64,000 nt of DNA from Aquabacterium sp. (GTDB lineage: Bacteria; Pseudomonadota; Gammaproteobacteria; Burkholderiales; Burkholderiaceae_C): positions 338,910 through 402,909 of the forward strand of contig NZ_JAQSDR010000006.1 in assembly GCF_029946005.1 (NCBI RefSeq). The letters run 5' to 3'. A model generated the notes under the pieces. The model searched no databases. It was not told the DNA's origin and saw only the letters and a list, made by a program, of their open reading frames with translations. Shown here one piece after another: positions 19,094 to 27,490 of the stretch. Position 1 is the first letter of the stretch. Every line of letters begins with the position of its first letter. Made by a program: the position numbers and the translations under genes.

Positions 19094-19939
19094 ATGGCCC
19101 AAACGATCAACACCAATCTGAATTCGCTGAACGCACAGCGGAATCTGAACATGTCTCAGACCGCCCTGTCTGTGTCGATGCAGCGTTTGTCTTCGGGCTT
19201 GCGAGTCAACTCCGCCAAGGACGATGCTGCCGGCCTGGCCATCGCCGAGCGGATGAACTCGCAAATCAAGGGCATGAATGTCGCAGCGCGAAATGCCAAT
19301 GACGGCATTTCGCTGGCGCAGACGGCTGAAGGCGCCTTGGGCAAGGTCAGTGATGCGCTGCAACGCATGCGGGAATTGACGGTTCAGTCACGCAACGCCT
19401 CGAACAGCGACAGCGACCGCGACTCGTTGAACAAGGAATTCCAGCAGTTGTCCGCAGAAATCGTGCGGGTCACGGCGGGCACCACCTTCAACGGCAAGCC
19501 CATCCTGGCCACCGATGCCGCGCAAGATTTCCAGATCGGGGCCAACACCACGGCCAACGACATCATCACGATCAGCACCACCGACATGACGGCGGATCCC
19601 AGCATCGCGCTCGTGACGGATGCCCTGACCGTGATCGACAGCACATCGACCACCACCACCCTGGGCGACGTGATCAACGCGATCGACGGAGCCCTGGACC
19701 GGATCAACAGTGAACGTGCCGTCTACGGTGCCACGCAAAGCCGTTTCGACGCCATCATTTCGAACCTGCAGGTATCGGCCGAAAACCAGACCGCCGCCCG
19801 CAGCCGCATCATGGACGCCGATTTCGCCTCAGAAACCGCGGCCATGTCGCGCGCCCAGATCCTGCAACAGGCCGGCAACGCCATGGTCGCCCAGGCGAAT
19901 GCCCTGCCGCAGCAGGTGCTCAAGCTGCTGCAAGGTTGA
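19094..19939 (+). CDS. Flagellin (second copy)
   Basis: A 281-aa flagellin closely similar to the first copy in both terminal regions ([56 protein letters not shown]). It differs mainly in the middle, about residues 140-215. The ATG at 19094 follows a TCAGGAG ribosome site; the open frame upstream to 19055 is not flagellin-like. I find no sigma-28 motif directly upstream, unlike the first copy, and a terminator separates the two. It may therefore be expressed at a lower level or from another promoter. It is followed by fliD. Confidence 0.96.
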   Translation: MAQTINTNLNSLNAQRNLNMSQTALSVSMQRLSSGLRVNSAKDDAAGLAIAERMNSQIKGMNVAARNANDGISLAQTAEGALGKVSDALQRMRELTVQSRNASNSDSDRDSLNKEFQQLSAEIVRVTAGTTFNGKPILATDAAQDFQIGANTTANDIITISTTDMTADPSIALVTDALTVIDSTSTTTTLGDVINAIDGALDRINSERAVYGATQSRFDAIISNLQVSAENQTAARSRIMDADFASETAAMSRAQILQQAGNAMVAQANALPQQVLKLLQG

Positions 19940-19950
19940 TGGTTGAGGGC

Positions 19951-19978
19951 TCAAGTTCCTGGCAGCTTGTGCCGATAC
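19951..19978 (+). promoter_or_regulatory. Sigma-28-type promoter of fliD
   Basis: TCAAGTTC at 19951-19958, a 12-base spacer, then GCCGATAC at 19971-19978, close to the enterobacterial TAAAGTTT-N11-GCCGATAA pattern. It lies 62 bases before the fliD ATG. Confidence 0.78.
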
Positions 19979-20040
19979 AACCTGTGTCGAGCCTTGTCGT
20001 GTGACGGGTCAAGACGTTTCGCAGGCTGAAGGAGCAACAC

Positions 20041-21501
20041 ATGGCCAGTAGCATCACATCCTTGGGTATCGGCAGCGGCCTGGATGCCAACACGATCGTG
20101 ACCAAACTGGTCGCGCTGGAAAGCCAGCCGATCACCAACCTGCAAGCCGCGTCCGACAAGCTGCAGACCAAGATCTCGGCCTATGGCCAGGTCCAGTCTG
20201 CCGTGTCTGGCGTGCGCGATGCCGCGCGAAAACTGACTTCGGCCGATCTATGGGGCGCCACAGCCGCTGCCTCCGCCGACGCCACCGCCGTGAACGCCAC
20301 CACCTCTGCAGGCGCCCAGGTGGGCACCTACGCCGTGGATGTGACTGTTCTGGCCAAGACCCAATCGGTGGTGACCAAGACCTCACTGGCTTCCGGTGCC
20401 AGCACCCTGGGATCGGGCACCTTGACCATCGACCTGGGCACGTGGACCGGCAACAGCTTTGCCGCCAAATCAGGCACCACCCCCGTGACGATCAACGTGG
20501 AAGCCACCGACACCCTGGCCAACATCCGCGACAAGATCAACGGCAGCAACTCAGGTGTCAAAGCCTCGATCATCACGGACTCATCGGGTTCGCGGCTGGT
20601 CATGCAGTCGGCCGCCACCGGCGAGGCCAATGGCTTTCGCATCACCGCCGCCGACGCTGGCGATGGGAACAACATTGACGATGCGGGACTGTCTGCCCTG
20701 GCCTATGACCCCGGCAGCACGACGGCCGGCACAAACTTGAGCCAGGCGGCGACTGACGCGGAAGCGACGATCAACAACGTCCCCATCAAATCGGCCACCA
20801 ACACCTTGAGTGAGGTGATCTCAGGCCTGACCATGACCCTGAGCAAGGTCACCACCGGCCCGGGCATCACCACCGGCCCGATCAACATCACCGTCAGCCA
20901 GGACACGGCCGCCATCACCAAAGCGATCACCGACTTCGCCACGGCGTATTCGTCAATGGCGACCTTGCTGAAAACCAACACCAAGTACGACGAGAGCACC
21001 AAGACCGCCGGCAACTTGCAAGGCGACAGTGGCGCCTTGAGCGTTCAGAACCAGTTCCGATCCATCCTGGGCAGCAGCTCGGACGCGTCCAGTACCTTTG
21101 GCACCCTGTCGTCGATCGGCCTGGAAATCCAGACCGATGGGACTGTCAAAGTCAACAGCAGCAAGCTGACCAGCTCGCTGGGCAATCTGGCAGAGGTGAA
21201 AAAGCTGTTCTCGAACTCGGATTCGGTGGATGCCAACAAGGACGGCATCATGACCCGCTTGCGGGTACTGAGCGACAACCTGTTGAGCACCGACGGCATC
21301 TTGACCGTGCGCACCAGCGGCCTCAAACAGACGATCACCGACAACCAGGCTCGACAGGAGTCCTTGCAGAACCGCGTCGATTTGTACGAGAAGCGCCTGA
21401 AGGCGCAGTACACCGCGCTCGACACCATCATGGCCGGGCTGAGCAGCCAGGGCAATTACGTGACCCAAATGATCAACTCGCTGAACAACAGCAGCAATTG
21501 A
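20041..21501 (+). CDS. fliD: Flagellar hook-associated protein 2 (filament cap)
   Basis: A 486-aa cap protein. The N-terminal FliD domain reads ITSLGIGSGLDANTIVTKLVALESQPI, within which LGIGSGLD is typical. It is followed by a region with TSAGAQVGTYAVDVTVLAKTQ and DTLANIRDKIN. The C-terminal domain (about residues 230-470) has FATAYSSMATLLK and a coiled-coil tail with RVDLYEKRLKAQYTALDTI and ending in MINSLNN, as in normal FliD. It caps the growing filament and folds incoming flagellin. A sigma-28 promoter lies 62 bases upstream. A shorter fliD-like gene follows. Confidence 0.96.
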   Translation: MASSITSLGIGSGLDANTIVTKLVALESQPITNLQAASDKLQTKISAYGQVQSAVSGVRDAARKLTSADLWGATAAASADATAVNATTSAGAQVGTYAVDVTVLAKTQSVVTKTSLASGASTLGSGTLTIDLGTWTGNSFAAKSGTTPVTINVEATDTLANIRDKINGSNSGVKASIITDSSGSRLVMQSAATGEANGFRITAADAGDGNNIDDAGLSALAYDPGSTTAGTNLSQAATDAEATINNVPIKSATNTLSEVISGLTMTLSKVTTGPGITTGPINITVSQDTAAITKAITDFATAYSSMATLLKTNTKYDESTKTAGNLQGDSGALSVQNQFRSILGSSSDASSTFGTLSSIGLEIQTDGTVKVNSSKLTSSLGNLAEVKKLFSNSDSVDANKDGIMTRLRVLSDNLLSTDGILTVRTSGLKQTITDNQARQESLQNRVDLYEKRLKAQYTALDTIMAGLSSQGNYVTQMINSLNNSSN

Positions 21502-21547
21502 TCAGGGCCTGCCACGGCAGGAATTCACGAGTGACTCACGATTGCAC

Positions 21548-21574
21548 TCAAGACTGAGCAAAGCCTGCCGAAAC
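21548..21574 (+). promoter_or_regulatory. Sigma-28-like promoter of the second fliD-type gene
   Basis: TCAAGACT at 21548-21555, 11 bases, then GCCGAAAC at 21567-21574. It is weaker than the fliD and fliS copies but has the same form and position, 53 bases before the ATG at 21628. Confidence 0.55.
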
Positions 21575-21627
21575 CCATGGTGAATGGGTTTTTTGTGCAG
21601 GTTTTTTGCAGTACCGGGAGCAATATC

Positions 21628-22821
21628 ATGGCTTCAATCTCCATCGCGGGGACGGGCAGTGGCATTGATGTCAGTTCGTTCGTCACACAGCAGCAACTGT
21701 CGGTTGAGAGACCGTCGGCTGATCCACCACGAGCGCTCCAGGTCGAACCTGCACAGACCAATCTGTCGCCTCAAGGCAAGCTGCAAAGCGCGCAATCAAC
21801 CTACGTGAATGCCGCCCAGAAGCTGGCCGATGACATCAGCTGGGCCAACACCATCGCCAACTCCAGCCAGCCATCGGCCGTCTCGGCCGCCAGCGACAGC
21901 ACCGCCGCGGCAGGCAACTACAGCGTTGAAGTGAACTCCCTGGCCACGGCGCAGGCCACCACCTCCGCATCGTTCTCCGGCGTGGGCACTGTGATCGGCC
22001 TGGGTACCCTGCACATTGAACTGGGCAGCATCAACAGCTCGCAAACCGCCTTCTCCACCAACCCCAACTGGCCCAAGTCGGACGTGCGCCTTGGGCCCCA
22101 CGACAACTCGCTGGAGAAGATCCGCGACAAGATCAACGCCGCTGGCGTGGGCGTCGTGGCCTCGGTCATCAGTGACGCCACAGGCTCCCGCCTGGTGCTG
22201 CGCTCGACTGGTACCGGCGCCGAGAATGGATTCAAGGTGTCTGCCTCGGGCGAGGAGGGCAAGCCCCCCAGCCCCGACCTGGCGGCACTGGGATTTGACC
22301 CCATGCTTGCTCAGCAAAGCACCCAGCAAACGCAAGCGGCGGCAGATGCCAAAGCCAAGATCGATGGCCTGGACGTTCAATCGCCCACCAACACCGTGTC
22401 CGATGCCGTGCAGGGCGTCAGCTTCAAACTGGGCAAGGTCACCGATGGCCCGGTCAACGTGTCGATCGGCATGGACCAGGAGGGCTTGAAGAAATCCATC
22501 AACGAGTTCACCCAGTCTTACAACGAACTGAACGCCCAGGGACAGGCCCCCAAGGTGCCAAGCCAGCGCCTGGCCGACATTGGGATCGCCCAGGATGCCG
22601 ATGGCGCCATGAAGATCGACAGCGCCCGGCTGGACAAAGCCCTGGCCACCCAGCCAGAGAAGGTGCGGGACGTGTTCGCAGAGGCCCGGGACGAGGCCTC
22701 TGCCACCAAGACCAGGGAGCAGCAGCCCGAGCGCAGCTCAGAGCAACCAGCGGCCGCCTACGCCCAGAAGCTGCTGGACCAGTACAAGTCGCTTGAGTCC
22801 AGCGAAACCGCCGCGCATTGA
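21628..22821 (+). CDS. Second FliD-like protein, shortened and divergent
   Basis: A 397-aa protein that starts like FliD (SISIAGTGSGIDVSSFVTQQ) and keeps the middle motifs (NYSVEVNSLATAQA, NSLEKIRDKINAAGVGV, ISDATGSRLVLRST, ADAKAKIDGLDVQSPTNTVSDAV). After INEFTQSYNELN, about 60-80 residues of the usual FliD C-terminal domain are missing. The normal coiled-coil end is replaced by a charged Glu/Gln/Arg-rich tail (KTREQQPERSSEQPAA). The normal LVALESQPI segment near the N-terminus is also altered. It could be a specialised cap for one filament type or a decaying duplicate; the uninterrupted frame and own promoter argue for use. The ATG at 21628 follows GGGAG. Confidence 0.8.
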   Translation: MASISIAGTGSGIDVSSFVTQQQLSVERPSADPPRALQVEPAQTNLSPQGKLQSAQSTYVNAAQKLADDISWANTIANSSQPSAVSAASDSTAAAGNYSVEVNSLATAQATTSASFSGVGTVIGLGTLHIELGSINSSQTAFSTNPNWPKSDVRLGPHDNSLEKIRDKINAAGVGVVASVISDATGSRLVLRSTGTGAENGFKVSASGEEGKPPSPDLAALGFDPMLAQQSTQQTQAAADAKAKIDGLDVQSPTNTVSDAVQGVSFKLGKVTDGPVNVSIGMDQEGLKKSINEFTQSYNELNAQGQAPKVPSQRLADIGIAQDADGAMKIDSARLDKALATQPEKVRDVFAEARDEASATKTREQQPERSSEQPAAAYAQKLLDQYKSLESSETAAH

Positions 22822-22888
22822 TTTTTCGTGTTGGAAAACAGAGGCCAAAACACCCTCCATTTCGTGCATTCAGGATGGCGTTTGAGGT

Positions 22889-22915
22889 TCAAGCTGATCA
22901 GGGAAGTGTCGATAA
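22889..22915 (+). promoter_or_regulatory. Sigma-28-type promoter of fliS
   Basis: TCAAGCTG at 22889-22896, an 11-base spacer, then GTCGATAA at 22908-22915, seven of eight matches to the -10 consensus. It lies 43 bases before the fliS ATG and would drive fliS-fliT and the YcgR-type gene. Confidence 0.72.
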
Positions 22916-22958
22916 ATAGCTCAACGCTGATTGCAGCATCTTCCGAGAGTATTTTCAG

Positions 22959-23426
22959 ATGTACGCCACCATCACAGCCTCCTCTGCCAACGTCTTTGGT
23001 CCCCGGACCTCAGGCAACATGTACCGCCAGGTCGGCCTCGAAACCGGGGTCAGCGGCGCCTCGCCACATCAACTGATTGGCATGCTGCTCAATGGCGCAC
23101 TCGAAGCCATTGCCCAAGCGCGCGGCGCCATCAAATCCAAACAGATCGAAGCCAAGTGCAAGGCCATCAGCAAGGCCGTGAGCATCGTCGACGAAGGCCT
23201 GAAGGCCAGCCTTGACCTGAAGACCGGCGGCCCCCTGGCCGCCAACCTGAACGACCTGTACGCCTACGTGACCACCCGTTTGACGCAGGCCAATCTGCAT
23301 TCGGATGACGCGGCCCTGGAGGAATGCGCCAACCTCCTGAGCCCCTTGCGTGATGCCTGGAGCACCATCGGCTCCAGCAACGCTGAACAAGCGCGCAACA
23401 CCTACCTTGAAGGGGTTCGCCCATGA
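22959..23426 (+). CDS. fliS: Flagellar export chaperone FliS
   Basis: A 155-aa helical chaperone that binds the C-terminus of unpolymerised flagellin in the cytoplasm. It has NMYRQVGLETGVSGASPHQLIGMLLNGALEAI at about residues 20-51 (family pattern Y-x-x-x-x-V-x-T-A-S-P-x-x-L-x-x-x-L-Y-x-G) and a downstream LNDLYAYVTTRLTQANL with an LLSPLRDAW end. Its length is slightly above the usual 125-140 because of an N-terminal extension. It overlaps fliT by 4 bases and has its own sigma-28 promoter. Confidence 0.94.
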   Translation: MYATITASSANVFGPRTSGNMYRQVGLETGVSGASPHQLIGMLLNGALEAIAQARGAIKSKQIEAKCKAISKAVSIVDEGLKASLDLKTGGPLAANLNDLYAYVTTRLTQANLHSDDAALEECANLLSPLRDAWSTIGSSNAEQARNTYLEGVRP

Positions 23427-23770
23427 ACGCCCCAGAACTGATCACCGCCCCTGACGAAGACATCCAAGCAGGAAGCCTTTTGAGTTACTACGAAGCCATC
23501 GAAACCGCCAGCCATGACATGCTGGAAGCCGCCCGCACGGGCGATTGGGACACCGTGGTTCGCCTGGAAGGCGCCTGCGCCGTGCTGATCTCTCAGCTCA
23601 AGCACGCAGCCGACCAGTACCCACTGGGCGCTGATGAGCGGGCCCTCAAGAGCCGCATCATGCAGCGCATCCTGATCAACGATGCTGAGATCCGCCACCT
23701 GGCCGAACCCTGGATCAATGACCTGAGCAAGATGATGGGCAGCAAGTCGGACCCTTCCCAAATGCATTGA
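23423..23770 (+). CDS. fliT: FliT-type flagellar chaperone
   Basis: A 115-aa, mostly helical protein in the fliT position, overlapping the fliS stop by 4 bases. It has LLSYYEAIETASHDMLEAARTGDW, in which the W and spacing fit the FliT pattern, and IRHLAEPWINDLSKMM at the C-terminus. FliT binds FliD and, in enterics, the FlhDC activator. The assignment rests on position, size and weak pattern match. Confidence 0.85.
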   Translation: MNAPELITAPDEDIQAGSLLSYYEAIETASHDMLEAARTGDWDTVVRLEGACAVLISQLKHAADQYPLGADERALKSRIMQRILINDAEIRHLAEPWINDLSKMMGSKSDPSQMH

Positions 23771-23782
23771 CCACGGCGGCCC

Positions 23783-24496
23783 ATGGACGACTACCGAATC
23801 ACCTCGCCGGTTGAAGTCGATGACTTCCTCAAGCGCTTGCTCAATGCCAATGCCTTGATGACGCTGAGCGGCCCGGGCGGGACCAGCTACACCACCATGC
23901 TGTGGGCGGTTGACTCAACGCGCGGCATCGTGTGCTTCAGCGCCGAGACGGGTGACACCCGCCTGCAAGCCCTGCTGGAAACCGAAGAGGTGGTGGCCGT
24001 GGGCTACCTGGACAGCATCAAGCTCCAGTTCGATCTGGACGGCGTGGTGCAGGTTCATGGCAATGGCACCGTCGCCCTCAATGCGCAATACCCGCGCACG
24101 CTGTACCGCTTTCAACGGCGCTCCAGCTTCCGGGTCAAACCCCTGGTCAGCAGCACGCCAGTTGCGCACATGCGCCACCCTGCCCTGCCCGACATGAAAC
24201 TCGACCTGCGCGTGCTGGACATCAGCCTGGGCGGTGTAGCGCTGTTCTTGCCGCACAACGTGCCCATGGTGTCGCCTGGTGTCAAGATCGGCCAGTGCTT
24301 CCTCGACCTGGACTCCGACACGCGCCTGGAGATCGGTCTGATCATCCACCACGTCAGCGTGATCAACCCCGAATCCCAAGGCGCCCGCCTGGGCTGCGAG
24401 TTGATCAACATGAACGGGGCCACCGAACGCGCCCTGCAGCAGTACGTCAACCAGACCGAAAAAAGGCGCCTGGCACTGGCCATGAGCCCGGACTGA
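23783..24496 (+). CDS. ycgR: Flagellar brake protein YcgR (c-di-GMP receptor)
   Basis: A 237-aa protein with an N-terminal YcgR domain (residues 1-105) and a C-terminal PilZ domain. The two c-di-GMP motifs are present: RRSSFR (RxxxR type, about residue 112) and DISLGG (D/NxSxxG, about residue 150). When bound to c-di-GMP, YcgR slows or biases the flagellar motor. It lies 12 bases after fliT and is probably in the fliS operon. A diguanylate cyclase with a sigma-28-type promoter lies 4.5 kb downstream, which would fit a local c-di-GMP circuit. Confidence 0.92.
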   Translation: MDDYRITSPVEVDDFLKRLLNANALMTLSGPGGTSYTTMLWAVDSTRGIVCFSAETGDTRLQALLETEEVVAVGYLDSIKLQFDLDGVVQVHGNGTVALNAQYPRTLYRFQRRSSFRVKPLVSSTPVAHMRHPALPDMKLDLRVLDISLGGVALFLPHNVPMVSPGVKIGQCFLDLDSDTRLEIGLIIHHVSVINPESQGARLGCELINMNGATERALQQYVNQTEKRRLALAMSPD

Positions 24497-24543
24497 GCCC
24501 GGCGGTATGCCACTGGCGCTCCGAGCGCTGATAGCATCGCCGG

Positions 24544-25509
24544 ATGACTGCTCCTGACACGACCCCCTCGGCGTGGGTGATCGCCACCCGCGAAAGCCGC
24601 CTGGCCCTCTGGCAGGCCGAACACGTTCGTGACCTGCTCCACACCCGTTTCAACCGCCCCGTCACCCTGCTGGGCATGACCACGCGCGGTGACCAGATCC
24701 TGGACCGATCCCTCTCCAAAGTGGGCGGCAAAGGCCTGTTCGTGAAAGAACTGGAAGTGGCCCTGGAAGAAGGCCGCGCCGACCTGGCCGTGCACTCGCT
24801 CAAAGACGTGCCCATGGAGCTGCCCGAGGGCTTCGCGCTGGCCTGCGTGCTGGAGCGTGAAGACCCCCGTGACGCTTTTGTCTCCAATGACTTCGCCAGC
24901 CTGGACGCCCTGCCCCAGGGCGCCGTGGTGGGCACCTCCAGCCTGCGCCGCCTCACGCAATTGCGCGCCCTGCGCCCAGACCTGCAGATCGACCCCCTGC
25001 GCGGCAACCTGGACACCCGCTTGCGCAAGCTGGACGACGGCCACTACGCCGCCATCATCCTGGCCGCCGCCGGCCTCAAACGCTTGGGCCTGGCCGAGCG
25101 CATTCGCCAAGTCATCGACACCGACGTGATGCTGCCCGCCGCCGGGCAAGGCGCCCTGGGCATCGAGGTTCGACTGGACCACCCCGACCTGCTGCCCTCG
25201 CTGGCCACGCTCACGCACACCCCCACCTGGCTGGCCACGCTGGCCGAACGCGCCGTGTCACGCACCCTGGGTGGCAGCTGCTCCATGCCCTTGGCCGCTC
25301 ACGCGCAATGGTCGTCCACCGAGGCCCAGGCGTCAGGCACCATGACGCTGCGCGCCCTGCTGGGCCACCCCACGCAAAACGTGCAAGTGCGTGCTCAAAC
25401 GCAAGGCTCACCTGCCACGCCCGCCGAGGCCGAAACTCTGGGCCAGCAAGTGGCGCGGCAGCTCCAGGCCCAAGCCGGCCCCGAGTGGCTGGCCGCATTG
25501 GTGGCCTGA
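24544..25509 (+). CDS. hemC: Porphobilinogen deaminase (hydroxymethylbilane synthase)
   Basis: A 321-aa enzyme that joins four porphobilinogens into hydroxymethylbilane in haem synthesis. Visible are the start [42 protein letters not shown], the region [19 protein letters not shown], and [12 protein letters not shown] with the Cys that carries the dipyrromethane cofactor. It is first in hemC-hemD-hemX-hemY, with hemD 6 bases downstream. Confidence 0.97.
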   Translation: MTAPDTTPSAWVIATRESRLALWQAEHVRDLLHTRFNRPVTLLGMTTRGDQILDRSLSKVGGKGLFVKELEVALEEGRADLAVHSLKDVPMELPEGFALACVLEREDPRDAFVSNDFASLDALPQGAVVGTSSLRRLTQLRALRPDLQIDPLRGNLDTRLRKLDDGHYAAIILAAAGLKRLGLAERIRQVIDTDVMLPAAGQGALGIEVRLDHPDLLPSLATLTHTPTWLATLAERAVSRTLGGSCSMPLAAHAQWSSTEAQASGTMTLRALLGHPTQNVQVRAQTQGSPATPAEAETLGQQVARQLQAQAGPEWLAALVA

Positions 25510-25515
25510 GCCCGC

Positions 25516-26337
25516 ATGAGGCTGCTGGTCACCCGGCCCGAACCCCAAGCCAGCGCCTGGGTTGAGCAACTGCGAACCCTGGGCCTGGATGCCCAGGCAT
25601 TGCCTTTGATCGCCATTCAGGGTCCCGCCAACCCCGAGCCCGTGCAGGCCTTGTGGCGCCAGCTGCACCAGGCCCGGCTGCTGATGCTCGTCAGCCCCAG
25701 CGCGGTTGAATGGTTCTTCCGCCTGCGCCCAGCTGCTTGCCTTTGGTCAGAGCACACCCTGGCGGCCGCCCCCGGCCCCGGCACGGCACGAGCCTTGGTG
25801 CAAACCGCCCTGGAAGCCGGGCTGATCCTGCCCCAGGTCATCTGCCCCGATGAGGATGCCGCCCAGTTCGACTCCGAAACCTTGTGGCCACTTTTGCAGG
25901 CCTTGGATTGGCAAGACCAGACCGTCTGGACCATCAGTGGCGGTGACCGGCAGGATGCCAAAGGCCGCGCCTGGCTCAGCGAGCAACTGCGTTCGCGCGG
26001 CGCCCAGGTCACCTCATTGCTGACCTACCAACGCAGCGCGGCGCATTGGTCGCCCGAGCAACAGGCCCTGGCCCACGTCGCCGCTCAGAACCCGCCAGAC
26101 CACCGCTGGCTGTTCAGCAGCTCCGAAGCCATCGACCACCTCACCGACACCCTGATGCCCGGCCAATCCTGGCAGGCCGCCACGGCCTTGGCGACCCACC
26201 CGCGCATCGCTGAGCGGGCCAGGCTGGCCGGCTTTGGCCAGGTCATCGCCACGCGCCCCACCCCCGAGGCAGTGGTGGCCACACTACGACCGGCAAAATC
26301 AGGCCCGGCCCACGTCGATACAATGAATCCATCGTGA
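25516..26337 (+). CDS. hemD: Uroporphyrinogen-III synthase
   Basis: A 273-aa protein in the conserved position after hemC. The family is poorly conserved, but the sequence has the two-lobed pattern: RLLVTRPEPQASAWVEQL at the start, LLMLVSPSAVEWFF, and in the second lobe VWTISGGDRQDAKG, LLTYQRSAAHW, WLFSSSEAIDHL, and TLATHPRIAERARLAGF-like text near the C-terminus. It cyclises hydroxymethylbilane with inversion of ring D. Its stop overlaps the hemX start. Confidence 0.92.
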   Translation: MRLLVTRPEPQASAWVEQLRTLGLDAQALPLIAIQGPANPEPVQALWRQLHQARLLMLVSPSAVEWFFRLRPAACLWSEHTLAAAPGPGTARALVQTALEAGLILPQVICPDEDAAQFDSETLWPLLQALDWQDQTVWTISGGDRQDAKGRAWLSEQLRSRGAQVTSLLTYQRSAAHWSPEQQALAHVAAQNPPDHRWLFSSSEAIDHLTDTLMPGQSWQAATALATHPRIAERARLAGFGQVIATRPTPEAVVATLRPAKSGPAHVDTMNPS

Positions 26338-27464
26338 GCGAAACCGACGTCATCCTTCCGCCTGAACCCGACTACCAACCCGTGGCCACCTCGGACTGGA
26401 TGCGTTGGGCCGTCCTGGTCCTCAGCGCGGTCTGCGTGGGCGGGGCCTGGCTGGCCTGGACCACCCAGAAAAAGGTCGACACCCTGGAGCAGGAGCTGGT
26501 GCGCCGCCAGCAAGACAGCCAGGGCCAGGCGACCGAAGCACGCCTGCTGGCCAAACAAGCGCAAGAAATCTCGCGTGAAGCAGCAGCCCGCACCACTTTG
26601 CTTGAAACCCGGCTGAACGAAGTCACCTTGCAGCGCAGCCAGGTTGAAGACCTCATCAAGTCGATGTCCCTGTCGCGCGATGAAAACCTGGTGGTGGACA
26701 TCGAAGCCGCACTGCGCGTGGCCGTGCAGCAATCGGCCCTGACCGGCAGCGCCGAGCCCCTGATCATGGCCATGAAATCGGCGGAAGATCGCCTGAGCCG
26801 CGCCAGACAACCGCGCCTGGACGGCGTGCGCCGCTCGCTGGCCAAAGACCTGGACCGCCTCAAATCCACCCGCGTGGCCGACCTGTCGTCCCTCACCATC
26901 CGACTGGACGAGGCCATCCGCTTGGTCGATGAGTTGCCGCTGATCAGCCAACCCGTGGACCAATCCGGGCGCGCACTGGCACGGCCCACGGCACCGGCGC
27001 CCAAGGTCAACAAGGCCGCACAGCGTGCCAGGCAAGCCGCCAGCAGCGCCTCCAGTGCCGACACAGCTCCCTTGGATGTCCCGCTGGGCGATCAGTTCAT
27101 GCAATGGGGCCAAAGCACCGCGCGCACGGCCTGGCAGGAAGCACAGGCACTGGTGCGCATCACCCGCATCCGCCAGCCCGAGGCCATCCTGATCACGCCC
27201 GAGCAATCGTTCTTCCTGCGCGAGAACCTCAAGTTGCGCCTGCTGAACGCCCGATTGGCCTTGCTGAGTCGGCAATCGGCCTCCGCCGTGGCCGACGTGA
27301 ACGTGGCCCAGGCCGCCTTGACCAAATACTTTGACACCCAATCGCGCAAAACCCAGTTGCTGCAAAGCCTGCTGACCGACGTGGCCACGCAAAGCCCGCA
27401 GACCCTGGTGCCCCGCCCGGACGACACGCTGGCCACCCTGGCCGCCATCGCCGGCGGGCGCTGA
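26334..27464 (+). CDS. hemX: HemX-like uroporphyrinogen-III C-methyltransferase family membrane protein
   Basis: A 376-aa protein with one membrane helix near the N-terminus (MRWAVLVLSAVCVGGAWLAW, about residues 21-40). A long coiled coil follows, from about residue 45 to 110 (KVDTLEQELVRRQQD), then the HemX domain with LVRITRIRQPEAILITPEQ and LRENLKLRLLNARLALLSRQ. Despite its historic name, it lacks methyltransferase motifs and is probably a membrane scaffold of the haem operon. The start is GTG at 26334, overlapping the hemD stop. Confidence 0.88.
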   Translation: MSETDVILPPEPDYQPVATSDWMRWAVLVLSAVCVGGAWLAWTTQKKVDTLEQELVRRQQDSQGQATEARLLAKQAQEISREAAARTTLLETRLNEVTLQRSQVEDLIKSMSLSRDENLVVDIEAALRVAVQQSALTGSAEPLIMAMKSAEDRLSRARQPRLDGVRRSLAKDLDRLKSTRVADLSSLTIRLDEAIRLVDELPLISQPVDQSGRALARPTAPAPKVNKAAQRARQAASSASSADTAPLDVPLGDQFMQWGQSTARTAWQEAQALVRITRIRQPEAILITPEQSFFLRENLKLRLLNARLALLSRQSASAVADVNVAQAALTKYFDTQSRKTQLLQSLLTDVATQSPQTLVPRPDDTLATLAAIAGGR

Positions 27465-27490
27465 ACCGCCGCTGAAAGACACCGCCCTCC

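Noticed and set aside
21507..21521. CCTGCC-AC-GGCAGG hairpin after fliD
   Set aside because: The stem is short with a 2-base loop and no T run, so it is unlikely to terminate.
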